This document shows, in pieces, positions 25,848 through 33,421 of a DNA stretch of 48,274 bases (position 1 is the first letter of the stretch; each line of letters opens with the position of its first letter). The notes beneath the pieces are model-generated. The model was not told the origin of the DNA and did no database searches. It saw nothing but the letters and a program-made list of their open reading frames with translations. The position numbers were made by a program, and so were the translations under genes. This DNA is from Pseudomonadota bacterium (GTDB lineage Bacteria > Pseudomonadota > Alphaproteobacteria > Rhizobiales > Hyphomicrobiaceae). The stretch is from positions 1-48,274 of the forward strand of contig JAEXXM010000041.1 in NCBI GenBank assembly GCA_023405815.1, read 5' to 3'.

Positions 25848-27551
25848 CTATTCCACGATGAACCCGTAGTCGCCCTTGAGGTCGCCCACGGGTGCGGGCC
25901 GGCCTCCGCCATAGATGCGGTTGATGTGTCCGAGGAAGTTGGCCTTGCGATCGGTCGGATCGCCAAGGCCGTCGAGCGGACGGGCGAGCTCCTGGCGCGC
26001 GACCGGATTGACCATGTACGGGGTCACGATCACGACCAGCTCGGTCTCCTCGCGCTGATAGTCGCGGCTGCGGAACAGGGTGCCGAGGATCGGCAGGTCC
26101 TTGAGACCGGGGAAGCCGTCGATGTTCTGGCGCGTATCCTCGGAGAGAAGGCCGGCGATGGCGATCGAGCCACCCGACGGCAGCTCGACCGTCGACTTGG
26201 CGCTGCGCTTCTTCAGTGCGGGGATCTGGATGCCGGAGAGAACCACGGCGCCCTGCAGCGTCAGCTCGCTGACCTCGCTTTCGATCTTCAGGCTGATGCG
26301 GCCCTCGGAGAGGACCACAGGCGTGAAGGCGAGGCCGATGCCGTACTCCTTGTAGGAGACGCTGACCTGGCCAAGGCTGTCGACGATCGGAACCGGATAC
26401 TCGCCACCGGCGAGGAACTTGGCCGGCTCGCCCGAGACCGCCGTGAGGTTCGGCTCGGCGAGCGTCTTGATGAGGCCGTCGCGCTCGAGCGCGCGCAGTG
26501 CCCCGCCGACGGCCTGGTTGCCCGATTGCCAGACGGTTGCCACGCCCGAGTTGCCGAAGGCGGTGAGGTTGTCGCCATAGGTAGGGCCGTTGTTGAAGAA
26601 GCTCATGGCGCCCGCTATGGCGCCCTCAGAGCCGATGCCCGGCGTCGGCAGCGTTCCGAGCGAGGCGGCGGTCAGCGGCAGGCCGTTGGCGGAGAGGACG
26701 GCGGTCGTGAAGTTGCCGGAGTTGACCAGCGCGCCGACGTTGATGCCGAACTGCTTCAGAATGGTGCGCTGCACCTCGGCCACGGAAACGCGCAGCATGA
26801 CCTGCTCCTCACCCTCGACGGAGATGAGGTTGATGATCGGCTTGCCGCCGTAGACGTCGGACGCGTCGGAGTTGGCTCCGCCGCCGGGATCGGTGGTCGC
26901 CGACTGGTAGCCGCCGCCGATGGTCGTCGATGTCGACGTCGAGGTCGTCGAGGAATTTGAGGCGCTCGGCGCGCTGGTGTTGACGATGCTGCCGACGTCG
27001 GCATTCGCCTGAACAAACTGCGCCGCAATCTGTGCTGCGCGATTGGAATCGATAGGCGTGCGGACACTGCCCGTGAGCACGAGGGCGCGTCCCGCGATCT
27101 CGCTGCGCACGTTGGAGCCGGGGATCAAGCGGGCGAGCAGTTGATCGAGCGCCGAGAGGTCGGCACCGATCGCGACGTCGATGGTCAAGATCTGCTGGCC
27201 GTACTCGTCGAAGAAGAAGGCATTGGTTTGCCCGGTACCCTTGGCGATGAGGAACACGCGATCTGACGACTGCACGACGGCGTCGAGGACCTTCGGGTCG
27301 GAGACGAGGACATCCTTCAGGGGAACGGGAAACTGCACGACGATAGAGCGCCCGATACCGAGATCGAGGCGACGCGTCAGCGGAAAGGCCGCATTGGCTG
27401 GAATGCGCAGGACGGAATCCTGCCCGGCGGGTCCAGCGGGACCGGCGGCAGCTCTGCCTTTCATATCCGCAGCATGTACGTGACTGAAGCTCGAGACGAC
27501 GAGATACACAGCAGCCATGGTGGCGCGCGCCCACTTTAGGGTCGGTCGCAT
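25848..27551 (-). CDS. cpaC: Tad pilus secretin CpaC/RcpA
   Basis: A 567-residue outer-membrane secretin through which the Flp pilus exits. It has a signal peptide (to HVHA-AD), a secretin N-terminal domain (LDLGIGRSIVVQFPVPLKDVLVSDPKVLD), a BON-type module (SVRTPIDSNRAAQIAAQFV) and a Ser/Thr-rich linker (about 205-225). The secretin domain proper runs from about 245 to 520 (EGEEQVMLRVSVAEVQRTIL, FLAGGEYPVPIV, IPALKKRSAKSTVELPSGGSIAIAGLL, LPILGTLFRSRDYQREETELVVIVTPYMV). A C-terminal tail follows. The 29809 gene encodes a separate protein resembling its N-terminal domain. Confidence 0.95.
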   Translation of the reverse strand: MRPTLKWARATMAAVYLVVSSFSHVHAADMKGRAAAGPAGPAGQDSVLRIPANAAFPLTRRLDLGIGRSIVVQFPVPLKDVLVSDPKVLDAVVQSSDRVFLIAKGTGQTNAFFFDEYGQQILTIDVAIGADLSALDQLLARLIPGSNVRSEIAGRALVLTGSVRTPIDSNRAAQIAAQFVQANADVGSIVNTSAPSASNSSTTSTSTSTTIGGGYQSATTDPGGGANSDASDVYGGKPIINLISVEGEEQVMLRVSVAEVQRTILKQFGINVGALVNSGNFTTAVLSANGLPLTAASLGTLPTPGIGSEGAIAGAMSFFNNGPTYGDNLTAFGNSGVATVWQSGNQAVGGALRALERDGLIKTLAEPNLTAVSGEPAKFLAGGEYPVPIVDSLGQVSVSYKEYGIGLAFTPVVLSEGRISLKIESEVSELTLQGAVVLSGIQIPALKKRSAKSTVELPSGGSIAIAGLLSEDTRQNIDGFPGLKDLPILGTLFRSRDYQREETELVVIVTPYMVNPVARQELARPLDGLGDPTDRKANFLGHINRIYGGGRPAPVGDLKGDYGFIVE

Positions 27552-27593
27552 GATCGATTACCTTTTCGAACAGCCGAAAACTGATGACGCAAC

Positions 27594-28394
27594 TCAGTTC
27601 ACGCCGTACGCGCGCGACGGCACTCCGTAGCGAAGGATACGCACGGTGCTGCCGCGTTGATCGTTCATGGCCGCGGTCGGCCCCTTCCCTTTGGGGTCGC
27701 CATCGGCAACGCTACGCAACGAAAGGCTGATCTCCCCGCTCGCGTTGGCACGTGCCAGAAGCTCGGCCTGATGCGGGGTCAGCTCGAGGGTTGCCGTGTC
27801 CGCGGCTCCCTCGGATGTCTTGGCGCCCTCTTTCGCGCCGATGCTCTGGCCGATGGCGAGCACCCGCACGTTGCGGAAGAGCGTGTCCGCCACGGTTTCG
27901 TCCTGGCCACTCGGATTGCGCTCACGCCGCGTCAGGATGACGTCGACGCGATCGTTCGGAAGGATGAGGCGACCGGCCGCCGTCTCTTCCTTGATCTTGG
28001 TCGAGATGGCGCGCATGCCGCTCGGCAGGATGGCAGCAAGCACGCCGCCCTGGCCCGCCTTGATCAGCTTCTGCTGCGTCACCGGCTCGCCTTCGAGGAG
28101 CGGGGCGCGCGCGATGGCGTCGGTTACGAGGCGCATGCCGCCATCGCCGCCCGACTGGGTGATGAAACCCGGCGTGACGGCTTCGGTCGGCCATTGCTGC
28201 CAGCGGAAGTCGGTCGGCTTGGTGACCTCGCCGAGCTGAATGTTGCGGCGGGCGACCAGGACCTCGGTGGCGTTGATGGGCACGGCAATCTGCGTCGGCG
28301 CGGTCGGCCCGCTCACGATCGAGCGCATGAGGACGAATGCGAGAAGGCCGGCTCCGCCCGCAATCGTGATGCCAATCAATTGTGCTCGCTTCAC
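27594..28394 (-). CDS. cpaB: Pilus assembly protein CpaB
   Basis: A 266-residue inner-membrane-anchored periplasmic protein with an N-terminal membrane helix (LIGITIAGGAGLLAFVLMRSIV) and an SAF domain (VLVARRNIQLGEVTKPTDFRWQQWP, ARAPLLEGEPVTQQKLI). The RcpC/CpaB region follows: ISTKIKEETAAGRLILPNDRVDVILTRR, TLFRNVRVLAIGQ, TLELTPHQAELLARANASGEISLSLRS. It may modify or gate the secretin. Start GTG 28394 with AAAGGA upstream. It lies 113 bp after cpaA. Confidence 0.93.
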   Translation of the reverse strand: MKRAQLIGITIAGGAGLLAFVLMRSIVSGPTAPTQIAVPINATEVLVARRNIQLGEVTKPTDFRWQQWPTEAVTPGFITQSGGDGGMRLVTDAIARAPLLEGEPVTQQKLIKAGQGGVLAAILPSGMRAISTKIKEETAAGRLILPNDRVDVILTRRERNPSGQDETVADTLFRNVRVLAIGQSIGAKEGAKTSEGAADTATLELTPHQAELLARANASGEISLSLRSVADGDPKGKGPTAAMNDQRGSTVRILRYGVPSRAYGVN

Positions 28395-28507
28395 AGCCGG
28401 CGGGTCCTTTCACCCGAAGCCCAAATTCGTACGCTCCCGACCTTGCCGAACAATCGTCAACGCAAGGTTAACTGCCGTCGCGAATTGAGGCTCGACGGGC
28501 GGTTAGG

Positions 28508-29008
28508 TCAGCCGAGTAGCAACTGGGGGACGCTCGATGCTGGGTAGACGATGAGGGCGCCAGCGGTGATGGCAACGCCGTAGGGCATGCCCTCGCCTTG
28601 CTTATGCAGGCGCAGGGCCCAACCCGGGAGCGGCAGGGCCCCGGCTGGAAAGTTCCTGTAGGCCAGTACGAACAGGGCAAGGAGACCGCCGACGATCGTC
28701 ACCCAGACGACGAACGGCACGAGTTGCTCATACCCGATCCACACGGCTGCGGCGGACAGCAGCTTCACATCCCCGCCGCCAACGAGGCGAAACTGAAACA
28801 GCACCATGCCCAAGAGCAATGCTGCCGCGCCGATGGCGAGATGCACAAGCATCGTTGCCAGCGGCATGCCGGCAATCGGGGCGATGATCAGGAACGCGAC
28901 GAGGAGGGCGATCGAAATGCCGTTGGCGATGCGCATCGTCAGCACATCCATTGTCGCCGCATAGAGCAGCAGCAATGGAAACACCAATTGCAGGAGATCA
29001 GCAGCCAC
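28508..29008 (-). CDS. cpaA: Prepilin peptidase CpaA (family A24)
   Basis: A 166-residue polytopic membrane protease that removes the leader from Flp and the TadE-like pseudopilins. The two catalytic aspartates are present: Asp21 in TMDVLTMRIAN and Asp80 in the GGGD motif (LVGGGDVKLLSA). Around six hydrophobic segments span the protein. It lacks the N-terminal methylase domain of PilD, as expected for the short Tad-type enzymes. GTG 29008 was chosen because GGAGAG lies 5 bp upstream; the frame extends to GTG 29050 without support. Confidence 0.93.
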   Translation of the reverse strand: MAADLLQLVFPLLLLYAATMDVLTMRIANGISIALLVAFLIIAPIAGMPLATMLVHLAIGAAALLLGMVLFQFRLVGGGDVKLLSAAAVWIGYEQLVPFVVWVTIVGGLLALFVLAYRNFPAGALPLPGWALRLHKQGEGMPYGVAITAGALIVYPASSVPQLLLG

Positions 29009-29103
29009 CGGAACTCTCCAAGCAAGAAAACCACGGGCAGCTTTGGCCACAGCGGTTAAGCAATGCTCAAGCGCACCGCAGATAGCAGGTCGTATAGGCA
29101 GAA

Positions 29104-29133
29104 GGCCGCCCGGCGGTTGAACGCCGAGCGGCC
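29104..29133 (-). terminator. Hairpin between flp and cpaA
   Basis: On the minus strand a GC-rich stem of about 12 bp (GGCCGCTCGGCG against CGCCGGGCGGCC, with one mismatch) has a 6-nt loop and lies about 22 bp after the flp stop. Only TT follows, so it is more likely a partial terminator or mRNA-stabilising hairpin. Either would raise flp pilin expression over the downstream assembly genes. Confidence 0.55.
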
Positions 29134-29154
29134 CTGCGAAGACGCCTCGGCTTA

Positions 29155-29331
29155 TTAGCCGGTGGTCGTGAGCTTCGGAGCGATCTTATCCTTGAAGAGC
29201 GTGCCGAGGTTGGTGCCGACGGCGCTGGCGCCGGTGATAATGGCGACACCGATGAGGGCGGCGATCAGGCCATACTCGATAGCCGTGGCGCCGGATTCGT
29301 CCTGAGCGAAACGAGCAAGAAAGGTCTTCAT
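29155..29331 (-). CDS. flp: Flp/Fap type IVb major pilin
   Basis: A 58-residue prepilin, the structural subunit of the Tad pilus. The leader MKTFLARFAQDESG is followed by ATAIEYGLIAALIGVAII. The predicted CpaA cleavage is after Gly14, leaving Glu at mature position 5 and the Glu-Tyr pair that defines Flp pilins. A single hydrophobic helix (17-40) and a short polar C-terminus (FKDKIAPKL) complete it. ATG 29331 has GGGAG 9 bp upstream. It is the first gene of the leftward operon, separated by a hairpin from cpaA. Confidence 0.97.
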   Translation of the reverse strand: MKTFLARFAQDESGATAIEYGLIAALIGVAIITGASAVGTNLGTLFKDKIAPKLTTTG

Positions 29332-29808
29332 TGACAGCAACTCCCATTTTTTTGATCGGGGCACGCCTGAAGCATGCTCCTCTGCCCTACGGCCTTCGCC
29401 GTGGGACTGATGGGGTTATGGACCCCCATGTCTTAAACCTAAGTAAAACATACTAATTTGCTCATAAATACATCCTAACAAAGCACTAAGATTGTCGATA
29501 AGGATTGATGTTAGTTGCATTGAGGCGCGAACCTGAAACACGCTCGACCACTAGGCAGCAGTTAATCTCAAGTCTTCACGTCACGGAGCAGCGTATTTTC
29601 CAGTTTCATGTGGCATTATTACTTATGGTTTGTGTGATCCATGACGTTCTATTGCTGAACTATTCATAGCGAAAAGAAGTGTTCTTGCTGCCGGCAGCGC
29701 TGCTTCCTGCTCGCGGGAGCTTCCAGACCGCGCGGTCGGCGGGGAATTTCCGGTTTTTTCACCAATTGCTGAAGTAATGCGCCTCAGTCGTTGAGGACGC
29801 GTCTCTCC
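29332..29808. other. AT-rich divergent regulatory region of the Tad locus
   Basis: A 477-bp gene-free stretch between flp (leftward) and the secretin-N-domain gene (rightward). Its middle (about 29421-29660) is strikingly AT-rich against the GC-rich flanks. It contains two small hairpins in the flp leader (ACGGC/GCCGT near 29390-29403 and GGGG/CCCC near 29412-29426), a CtrA-like site (29433-29447) and a possible leftward promoter (TTAGGA-17-TAGTAT, about 29478-29450). I see no small ORF with coding character. Confidence 0.6.
29433..29447 (-). promoter_or_regulatory. Candidate CtrA-type binding site upstream of flp
   Basis: On the minus strand TTTA-N7-TTAA, one mismatch from the CtrA consensus TTAA-N7-TTAA, about 102 bp upstream of the flp start. 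It overlaps the predicted start region of the weak promoter noted in the same interval. It lies in AT-rich DNA, where chance matches are commoner, so support is modest. Confidence 0.3.
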
Positions 29809-30288
29809 ATGCCGGCTTGCAAGCGCCCAAAAGTCTCTGCCGCGGTCAGTGCCATTATGCTGGCCCTCACCGGTTCCCTTTCCGCCGAGGCGGCCGATCT
29901 CGTCGTCGCCTACGACCAGTCGCAGCTCTTGCGGCTGCCGCGTCCGGTCGCGGAGGTGATCATCGGCAATCCATCTATCGCCGACGTGGCCGTGCAGGGG
30001 GGCAACCTGCTCGTCGTCACCGGCAAGTCTTTCGGCGTCACGAACATCATCGCGCTCGATGCGGACCGGAACGTGATCCAAGACCAGCGGGTCGTCGTCG
30101 ACCAGGACGAACGGCGGACGGTTGCCTTGTTCCGGGGCTCGCTGCGCCAGACGTACACATGCGCGCCGACCTGCTCGCCGGCGATCGTCGTCGGCGACGA
30201 CCCGAAGGTGTTCGAGGCGATAGCCCGAGCGGCGCAGACCAAGAGAGGTGCCTCGACGCCGGCGGGCGGCCAGCAGCAGGCCCAATAG
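29809..30288 (+). CDS. Pilus assembly protein with secretin N-terminal domain only
   Basis: A 159-residue exported protein. The signal peptide ends about residue 29 (SLSAEAA-DL). The rest is one secretin/pilus N-terminal domain: QSQLLRLPRPVAEVIIGNPSIADVAVQGGNLLVVTGKSFGVTNIIALD, colinear with residues ~55-115 of CpaC, including the hydrophobic VTGK...TN segment. A short tail has one Cys pair (TCAPTC) and a Gln-rich end. It could cap or modulate the secretin periplasmic ring. ATG 29809 was chosen because it opens the signal peptide; no strong Shine-Dalgarno. It is the first gene of the rightward Tad arm. Confidence 0.85.
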   Translation: MPACKRPKVSAAVSAIMLALTGSLSAEAADLVVAYDQSQLLRLPRPVAEVIIGNPSIADVAVQGGNLLVVTGKSFGVTNIIALDADRNVIQDQRVVVDQDERRTVALFRGSLRQTYTCAPTCSPAIVVGDDPKVFEAIARAAQTKRGASTPAGGQQQAQ

Positions 30289-30337
30289 GCGCGGCGGGAG
30301 AGCGGTACAGCCGTTTACGGCTTGGCAACTAATGTCC

Positions 30338-30371
30338 TGAAAATTTCACACGAAGTAACATATACTTCAGG
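30338..30371 (+). promoter_or_regulatory. Candidate promoter with overlapping dyad upstream of the TadE-like pair
   Basis: TATACT (30361-30366) resembles a -10 box, with a weak TGAAAA 17 bp upstream. It is covered by two nested inverted repeats: GAAGTA/TACTTC (30352-30368) and CCTGAA/TTCAGG (30336-30371). This could be a repressor operator. The start codon is about 47 bp downstream. No regulator can be assigned. Confidence 0.3.
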
Positions 30372-30413
30372 TGCGAAAAGTTACGGTCGCGGCGATTTAC
30401 GCCGAGGCCTGAT

Positions 30414-31007
30414 ATGCATCTACCCTTCAAGCTCATACCAACGACGCGGAGCCCGCGGGCGAGTCGACGGCTGCTCACCAACGAGGATGGGGCGAGCGCG
30501 ATCGAGTTCGGGATGGTGGGGTTGCCGTTTCTCTTGTTCGTCCTCGGCATCATTGGCTACGGCCTCTTCTTCCTCAACACCAGCTTCCTGCAGTACGGCG
30601 TGGAAAGCGCGGCGCGGAAGATCCGCACCGGCGAATACAAGACCGCCGGCGAGAACGGCGTGATGACGGTCGACGAGTTCCGCAAGCTCGCGTGCAGCGC
30701 GGCAAGCCCTGTCATCGACTGCAGCAAGATGAGCGTGCTCATTCAGCACGGCACCGATTGGACTGGAATCACGCCGGTTGCGTGTGTCGATGCCAGCGGC
30801 GACATGACCGTCTCCACCGGCAGCAAGGAAGACGATCTGTCGAAGTATGCGGGCGAGGCAAGCGAAGTGGTCCTGGTGACGCTTTGCTACAAGTGGGATC
30901 TCGCCGACAGCTTCAGCTTTCTGGGCCTCGGGAGCGGGGCGGACGGCTCCGGGCCGGCGATCCTGCAAGCCGCGACGGCATTCAAGAGCGAGCCATACAC
31001 CAACTGA
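30414..31007 (+). CDS. tadE: TadE-like pseudopilin
   Basis: A 197-residue minor pilin. A polar N-terminus (1-25) is followed by the prepilin-like junction DGASAIEFGMVG (25-36) and a hydrophobic helix (to about 55). Glu follows the Gly at the correct spacing for CpaA processing. The rest is a periplasmic domain with four to five Cys residues (ACSAASPVIDCSKM, PVACVDASG, VTLCYKW) that may form disulfides. It overlaps or abuts the next gene (TGATG at 31005-31009), so both are translated together. Its TadE versus TadG role cannot be fixed from sequence alone. Confidence 0.88.
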   Translation: MHLPFKLIPTTRSPRASRRLLTNEDGASAIEFGMVGLPFLLFVLGIIGYGLFFLNTSFLQYGVESAARKIRTGEYKTAGENGVMTVDEFRKLACSAASPVIDCSKMSVLIQHGTDWTGITPVACVDASGDMTVSTGSKEDDLSKYAGEASEVVLVTLCYKWDLADSFSFLGLGSGADGSGPAILQAATAFKSEPYTN

Positions 31008-31024
31008 TGCGCGGGAAGAGTGAG

Positions 31025-31627
31025 ATGCGTACCATTTTTCATCCGGCGGGACTGCGCCGCTTCCGGCGCGATACGCGAGGAGGCTCTGCGATCGAGTTTG
31101 GCATCATCGCGCCGCTGCTGCTGATGGGGCTGCTCGGAACGGTGGAGATCGGCCGCGCCTTCAGCAACAACCGACATTTCGTCTCGGCGATTTCGTCCGC
31201 CGGCGACCTCGTCTCCCGCGAGGAGTATCTCGGAACGAGCGACGGCGGGGCGAGCAGCAACCTCGCGAACATGATGCTATCGATCAAGCACCTGATGGCG
31301 CCCTATGATCCGAGCACGCTCAAGCTGGCGGTCTTTTCGGTGAAGGCGTCGAACAGCACGCCGGACACGGGAAAGGTGCAGTGGGGCTATTCGTACAACG
31401 GCAAAGGCGCGCCGGCGAAATGCTCGGATTACGCGCTGCCGGCCGGTCTCGTGCCGCTCGGCGGAAGCATCATTGTTGTGGATGCGACGTATAACTTCAA
31501 ATCGCTTTTCGGCAGCTATGTGCCGGGGATCAATCCAGACATGACGTGGAACGAGAAATCGTACCACAGCCCGCGCAATTCCTGCGTCGACTACGTCAAG
31601 GGCGACAACTGCATCAGCTCCTGCTGA
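31025..31627 (+). CDS. TadE/TadG-like pseudopilin
   Basis: A 200-residue second minor pilin with the junction GGSAIEFGIIAPLLLMGLLG at 19-38 and a periplasmic domain ending in a Cys-rich tail (NSCVDYVKGDNCISSC). ATG 31025 has GGGAAGAG 5 bp upstream; ATG 31007, overlapping the previous stop, is in frame and would add six residues. It is too short to be a classical TadG with a von Willebrand factor A domain. Confidence 0.88.
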   Translation: MRTIFHPAGLRRFRRDTRGGSAIEFGIIAPLLLMGLLGTVEIGRAFSNNRHFVSAISSAGDLVSREEYLGTSDGGASSNLANMMLSIKHLMAPYDPSTLKLAVFSVKASNSTPDTGKVQWGYSYNGKGAPAKCSDYALPAGLVPLGGSIIVVDATYNFKSLFGSYVPGINPDMTWNEKSYHSPRNSCVDYVKGDNCISSC

Positions 31628-31789
31628 TCTCCCAAGCGTCACCTTTTTTGGAGCTACGGGCGGTGCCGCGAGGCGCCGGGCCGGCGCAATTCGTGGCTTA
31701 TGGCCGGAATTGGCTTGCTCCGCCGCGCACGCGTTCTATGTTATGCTGATCGTCAGTCTTCAAACGACTTAGCGTGCGGACATAAGCAC

Positions 31790-32413
31790 ATGGGACGACG
31801 CTCAATACATACTCCTGAGGAATTGCGCGAGCTTATCATTGAGGCAACAACGGCAATTGTCGAGCAGGAGGGCCTTGAAGGTCTTTCGGCTCGCGAGATC
31901 GCCAAGCGGATCGGCTACTCGCCGGGGACACTTTATAACGTATTCGAGAACCTCGACGACCTGCTGCTCATCATAGAAGCTCGGCTGCTCGACGAACTTG
32001 CCGAGAGGCTCGCCCGCACCGATACCTCGGGCCCCCCCGCCGAACGTCTGCGGCGTCTCGTCGGGGCATACTTTGCGTTCACCCAGGAGCGCCCGAAGCT
32101 CTGGAACCTGCTTAACGAGCACCGCATGCCGGCGGGCCGGCAGGTGCCCGACTGGTACCAGGGCAAGCTCGACAAGCTGCTGGAGGCGCTCGACACCGCG
32201 TTGGCGCCTTTGCTGTCGGACTGCGATCCGAGTGCGCGACGACGGCACGCCCGCACGCTTTGGGCGAGCGTGCACGGCATGACCTCCCTATCGACGGCAG
32301 ACAAGCTCTCGCATGTCGTCGCGCCGGGAGGCCGCTCTCTGGTCGACGATCTCGTCCTCAATTACCTCGCCGGACTACAGAGCGGTGCCGAAGCCGCCGC
32401 GATGCGTCAGTGA
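31790..32413 (+). CDS. TetR/AcrR family transcriptional regulator
   Basis: A 207-residue DNA-binding repressor. The N-terminal helix-turn-helix is residues about 10-55: LRELIIEATTAIVEQEGLEGLSAREIAKRIGYSPGTLYNVFENLDDLL. The C-terminal domain contains WNLLNEHRMP and LWASVHGMTSLSTADKL, like the WHG-type ligand domain of TetR_C_33. Start ATG 31790; no clear Shine-Dalgarno. No divergently transcribed target is next to it, so its regulon is unknown. It is convergent with the DUF457 gene. Confidence 0.9.
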   Translation: MGRRSIHTPEELRELIIEATTAIVEQEGLEGLSAREIAKRIGYSPGTLYNVFENLDDLLLIIEARLLDELAERLARTDTSGPPAERLRRLVGAYFAFTQERPKLWNLLNEHRMPAGRQVPDWYQGKLDKLLEALDTALAPLLSDCDPSARRRHARTLWASVHGMTSLSTADKLSHVVAPGGRSLVDDLVLNYLAGLQSGAEAAAMRQ

Positions 32414-32414
32414 C

Positions 32415-32434
32415 GCGGCGCCTCAAGGCGCCGC
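32415..32434. terminator. Bidirectional hairpin between convergent genes
   Basis: A perfect 8-bp stem GCGGCGCC/GGCGCCGC closes a TCAA tetraloop. It begins one base after the TetR stop codon. The stop codon of the opposite gene (TGA at 32425-32423) lies in its loop. There is no T-tract, so it may act as an RNA 3' end stabiliser or a weak terminator for both genes. Confidence 0.5.
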
Positions 32435-33250
32435 CGGTGATTGCGTAGCAGGCTCGGCCGCAGGAGCCGGCAGCGAGCCCGTGACAGGCGGCGGCGTCTG
32501 CGCCGACGGGCTGGCCGCGAGCTCACTGCGGTGCGCGAGGCCACCGAACCAGCCGTCCTTCGGCAGGAGGCGGTCGTTAAGCGCCGCCCACATGGGACGC
32601 GAGGTGATCCCGTCGTAGAACGTGGTGAACGAGGGCGTGGCGAACAGCAGGGCCACGGCCGCCACCGCCATCACCGCCGAGCCGCCGGGGTTCCTCGTGT
32701 CGAACGGCTTGAAGGCGGTGCCGAATGACTTCTTGATGTGGTTGCCCAAAACGTCGACGGAGTAGATCTCGTCGAGGATCAGGTGCGTCAGGAAGCCTAT
32801 GAGCAGGAAGCCGCCGGCGAGCCAGGCGACGCCGTCCGGGCGATCGAAGACATAGTAAAAGATGATGACGGTGGCGAAGGCCGACGCAATCCCGGCAATC
32901 CACGAGTGCCAGACGCCGCGATGGTTGGTGAGCCGGTGGAACGTCGTATGCAGGCCATAGCGTACGAAAAGAAGCGATCCGAGCCATAGGATCCACATCT
33001 CCGCGATCGACAGGCGCGGCGCGAAATGAAACAGCAGGGCAAACGAGAAGAACACGGCGAGCCCGGCGAACAAGGCCCGGCTTGGGCGCGAATCCTTCAG
33101 GTCGATGTCAGGCAGCACTGAGCCGAGCGAGCCCGCGAGCGTTACCGCAACGAGGTTCTCGGGTGCGATGACGTCCGCTGCCAAGGTCAGCGTCGCCAGC
33201 GAGCCTGCGACGATCGTTCCGACGACGATATGCGTAGGGAAGTTCGCCAT
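32423..33250 (-). CDS. Inner-membrane metal-dependent hydrolase (DUF457/YdjM family)
   Basis: A 275-residue membrane protein of the YdjM-like family of predicted zinc-dependent hydrolases. It has the N-terminal motif MANFPTHIVVGTI, the metal-ligand candidates LPDIDLKDSRP and HRGVWHSWIAGI, and LTHLILDEIYSVDVLG. Around four to five hydrophobic helices fall between 15 and 215. A Pro/Ala-rich tail ends the protein (PVTGSLPAPAAEP). ATG 33250 has a strong GGAGGG upstream. The family is membrane-bound and its substrate is unproven. Confidence 0.85.
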   Translation of the reverse strand: MANFPTHIVVGTIVAGSLATLTLAADVIAPENLVAVTLAGSLGSVLPDIDLKDSRPSRALFAGLAVFFSFALLFHFAPRLSIAEMWILWLGSLLFVRYGLHTTFHRLTNHRGVWHSWIAGIASAFATVIIFYYVFDRPDGVAWLAGGFLLIGFLTHLILDEIYSVDVLGNHIKKSFGTAFKPFDTRNPGGSAVMAVAAVALLFATPSFTTFYDGITSRPMWAALNDRLLPKDGWFGGLAHRSELAASPSAQTPPPVTGSLPAPAAEPATQSPAAP

Positions 33251-33421
33251 GGATTGTGCCCTCCACCTCGCCCAGCCGCGCTGAGCCGCCCCATCCCTTC
33301 TCCCGATCAGATTCTCGCTGCCCGCGGGAGTGAGGGATGCGCGATGCGTGTGGAAAACCTACGCGGGCACATCGTCGCCTAACGGGCGACAGGGCTTGCC
33401 CTCCAGCGGCTTAGCCGCTTA

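Noticed and set aside
25470..26960. 496-codon plus-strand open frame opposite cpaD and cpaC
   Set aside because: Low-complexity shadow across two well-identified genes on the other strand.
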